Origin: Azotobacter paspali
GTDB taxonomy: Bacteria > Pseudomonadota > Gammaproteobacteria > Pseudomonadales > Pseudomonadaceae
Length of the DNA stretch: 5,324 bases
Strand: one strand, 5' to 3'
Assembly: GCF_042434745.1 (NCBI RefSeq)
Contig: NZ_JBHLSS010000066.1
Below, in pieces: positions 5,271 to 5,324 of this stretch. Under the pieces are notes generated by a model that made no database searches, had not been told where the DNA came from, and saw only the letters and a program-made list of their open reading frames with translations. Numbering within the stretch: position 1 is the first letter of the stretch; the number at the start of each line of letters is the position of its first letter. Both the position numbers and the translations under genes were made by a program.

Positions 5271-5324
5271 ACCGTCCAATTCTTGCACGATGCCTTCGCC
5301 CAAGCACTCCCCACGATCCATGCC
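5265..5324 (+). CDS. IS4-family transposase, first 20 codons (partial)
   Basis: ATG at 5265 opens MQTVQFLHDAFAQALPTIHA, which continues past the window edge. The N-terminal pattern of a hydrophobic-FLH block followed by a leucine-proline-x-isoleucine-histidine stretch resembles the start of IS4-family transposases. None of the catalytic residues fall inside the window. The same ATG CAG ACC G is found at 3500 in the interrupted copy, which supports this start codon. Confidence 0.65.
   Translation, partial: MQTVQFLHDAFAQALPTIHA

Larger units (their letters stand above)
5156..5324 (+). mobile_element. Left end of an IS4-family element (copy 2, runs off the window)
   Basis: The element begins about 5156 (ctgagtgatccccagaaac) and includes the terminal repeat, a leader of about 104 bases and the first 20 codons of a transposase. 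It is a direct-orientation relative of the left end at 3390, with 78 of 84 aligned leader positions identical, so it is a diverged sibling and not a recent duplicate. Its insertion cut off the 5' end of the nucleotidyltransferase-like gene. Its right end and target duplication lie outside the window. Confidence 0.75.

Noticed and set aside
4900..5307. A 135-residue - strand frame overlapping the nucleotidyltransferase remnant and the IS4 end.
   Set aside because: It is an alternative frame of the 4695-5155 coding remnant, which has far better protein character, and it runs across the IS boundary.
3390..5324. The two IS4 ends as a composite transposon carrying cargo.
   Set aside because: Both are left ends in the same orientation, diverged from each other, and copy 1 has lost the rest of its element, so they do not form a mobile pair as seen here.

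Overview
The window is a small, IS-riddled accessory region built around one large intact gene. The likely source is a gammaproteobacterium of the Pseudomonas/Azotobacter type. This is inferred from the high-GC codon usage of the big gene, its close resemblance to the R-modules of Azotobacter/Pseudomonas mannuronan C-5-epimerases (AlgE type), and the IS families around it. No chromosomal marker is present, so the assignment is tentative and a plasmid is equally possible.

Layout, left to right. (1) Positions 1-466 are the right part of an IS5-family element, with the 3' part of its DDE transposase on the + strand. (2) Positions 468-563 hold a short + strand coding remnant that looks like the C-terminal tail of a HigA-type antitoxin, apparently cut by the IS5 insertion. 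(3) Positions 629-3331, on the - strand, encode a complete 900-residue secreted-type protein: a seven-repeat Delta-60 beta-propeller followed by three tandem RTX/AlgE-type R-modules. It has no signal peptide, as expected for a type I secretion substrate. (4) From 3390 there is the left end of an IS4-family element, reaching only ten bases into its transposase gene. (5) Positions 3509-4392 are a complete-length IS6-family element with 16-bp perfect terminal repeats; its transposase gene carries an in-frame amber codon. (6) Positions 4393-4694 contain no convincing gene. (7) Positions 4695-5155, on the - strand, are the 3' part of a protein resembling the C-terminal half of nucleotidyltransferase-domain proteins. 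Its 5' end is removed by (8) a second, related but diverged IS4-family left end at 5156-5324, which runs out of the window at transposase codon 20.

Only the propeller/R-module gene looks functional. There is no sign of an operon. The rest records at least four separate IS events: two host genes are truncated, one IS4 element is beheaded by the IS6 element, and the IS6 element itself has unmatched flanks (no 8-bp duplication), so a deletion or replicon fusion probably happened there. The IS4 fragment sits 58 bp upstream of the big gene's start codon and has probably replaced its native promoter region. The two most interesting items are the domain architecture of the secreted protein and an inverted repeat, conserved in both IS4 left ends, whose 3' arm contains the transposase start codon and so could block translation of read-through transcripts.
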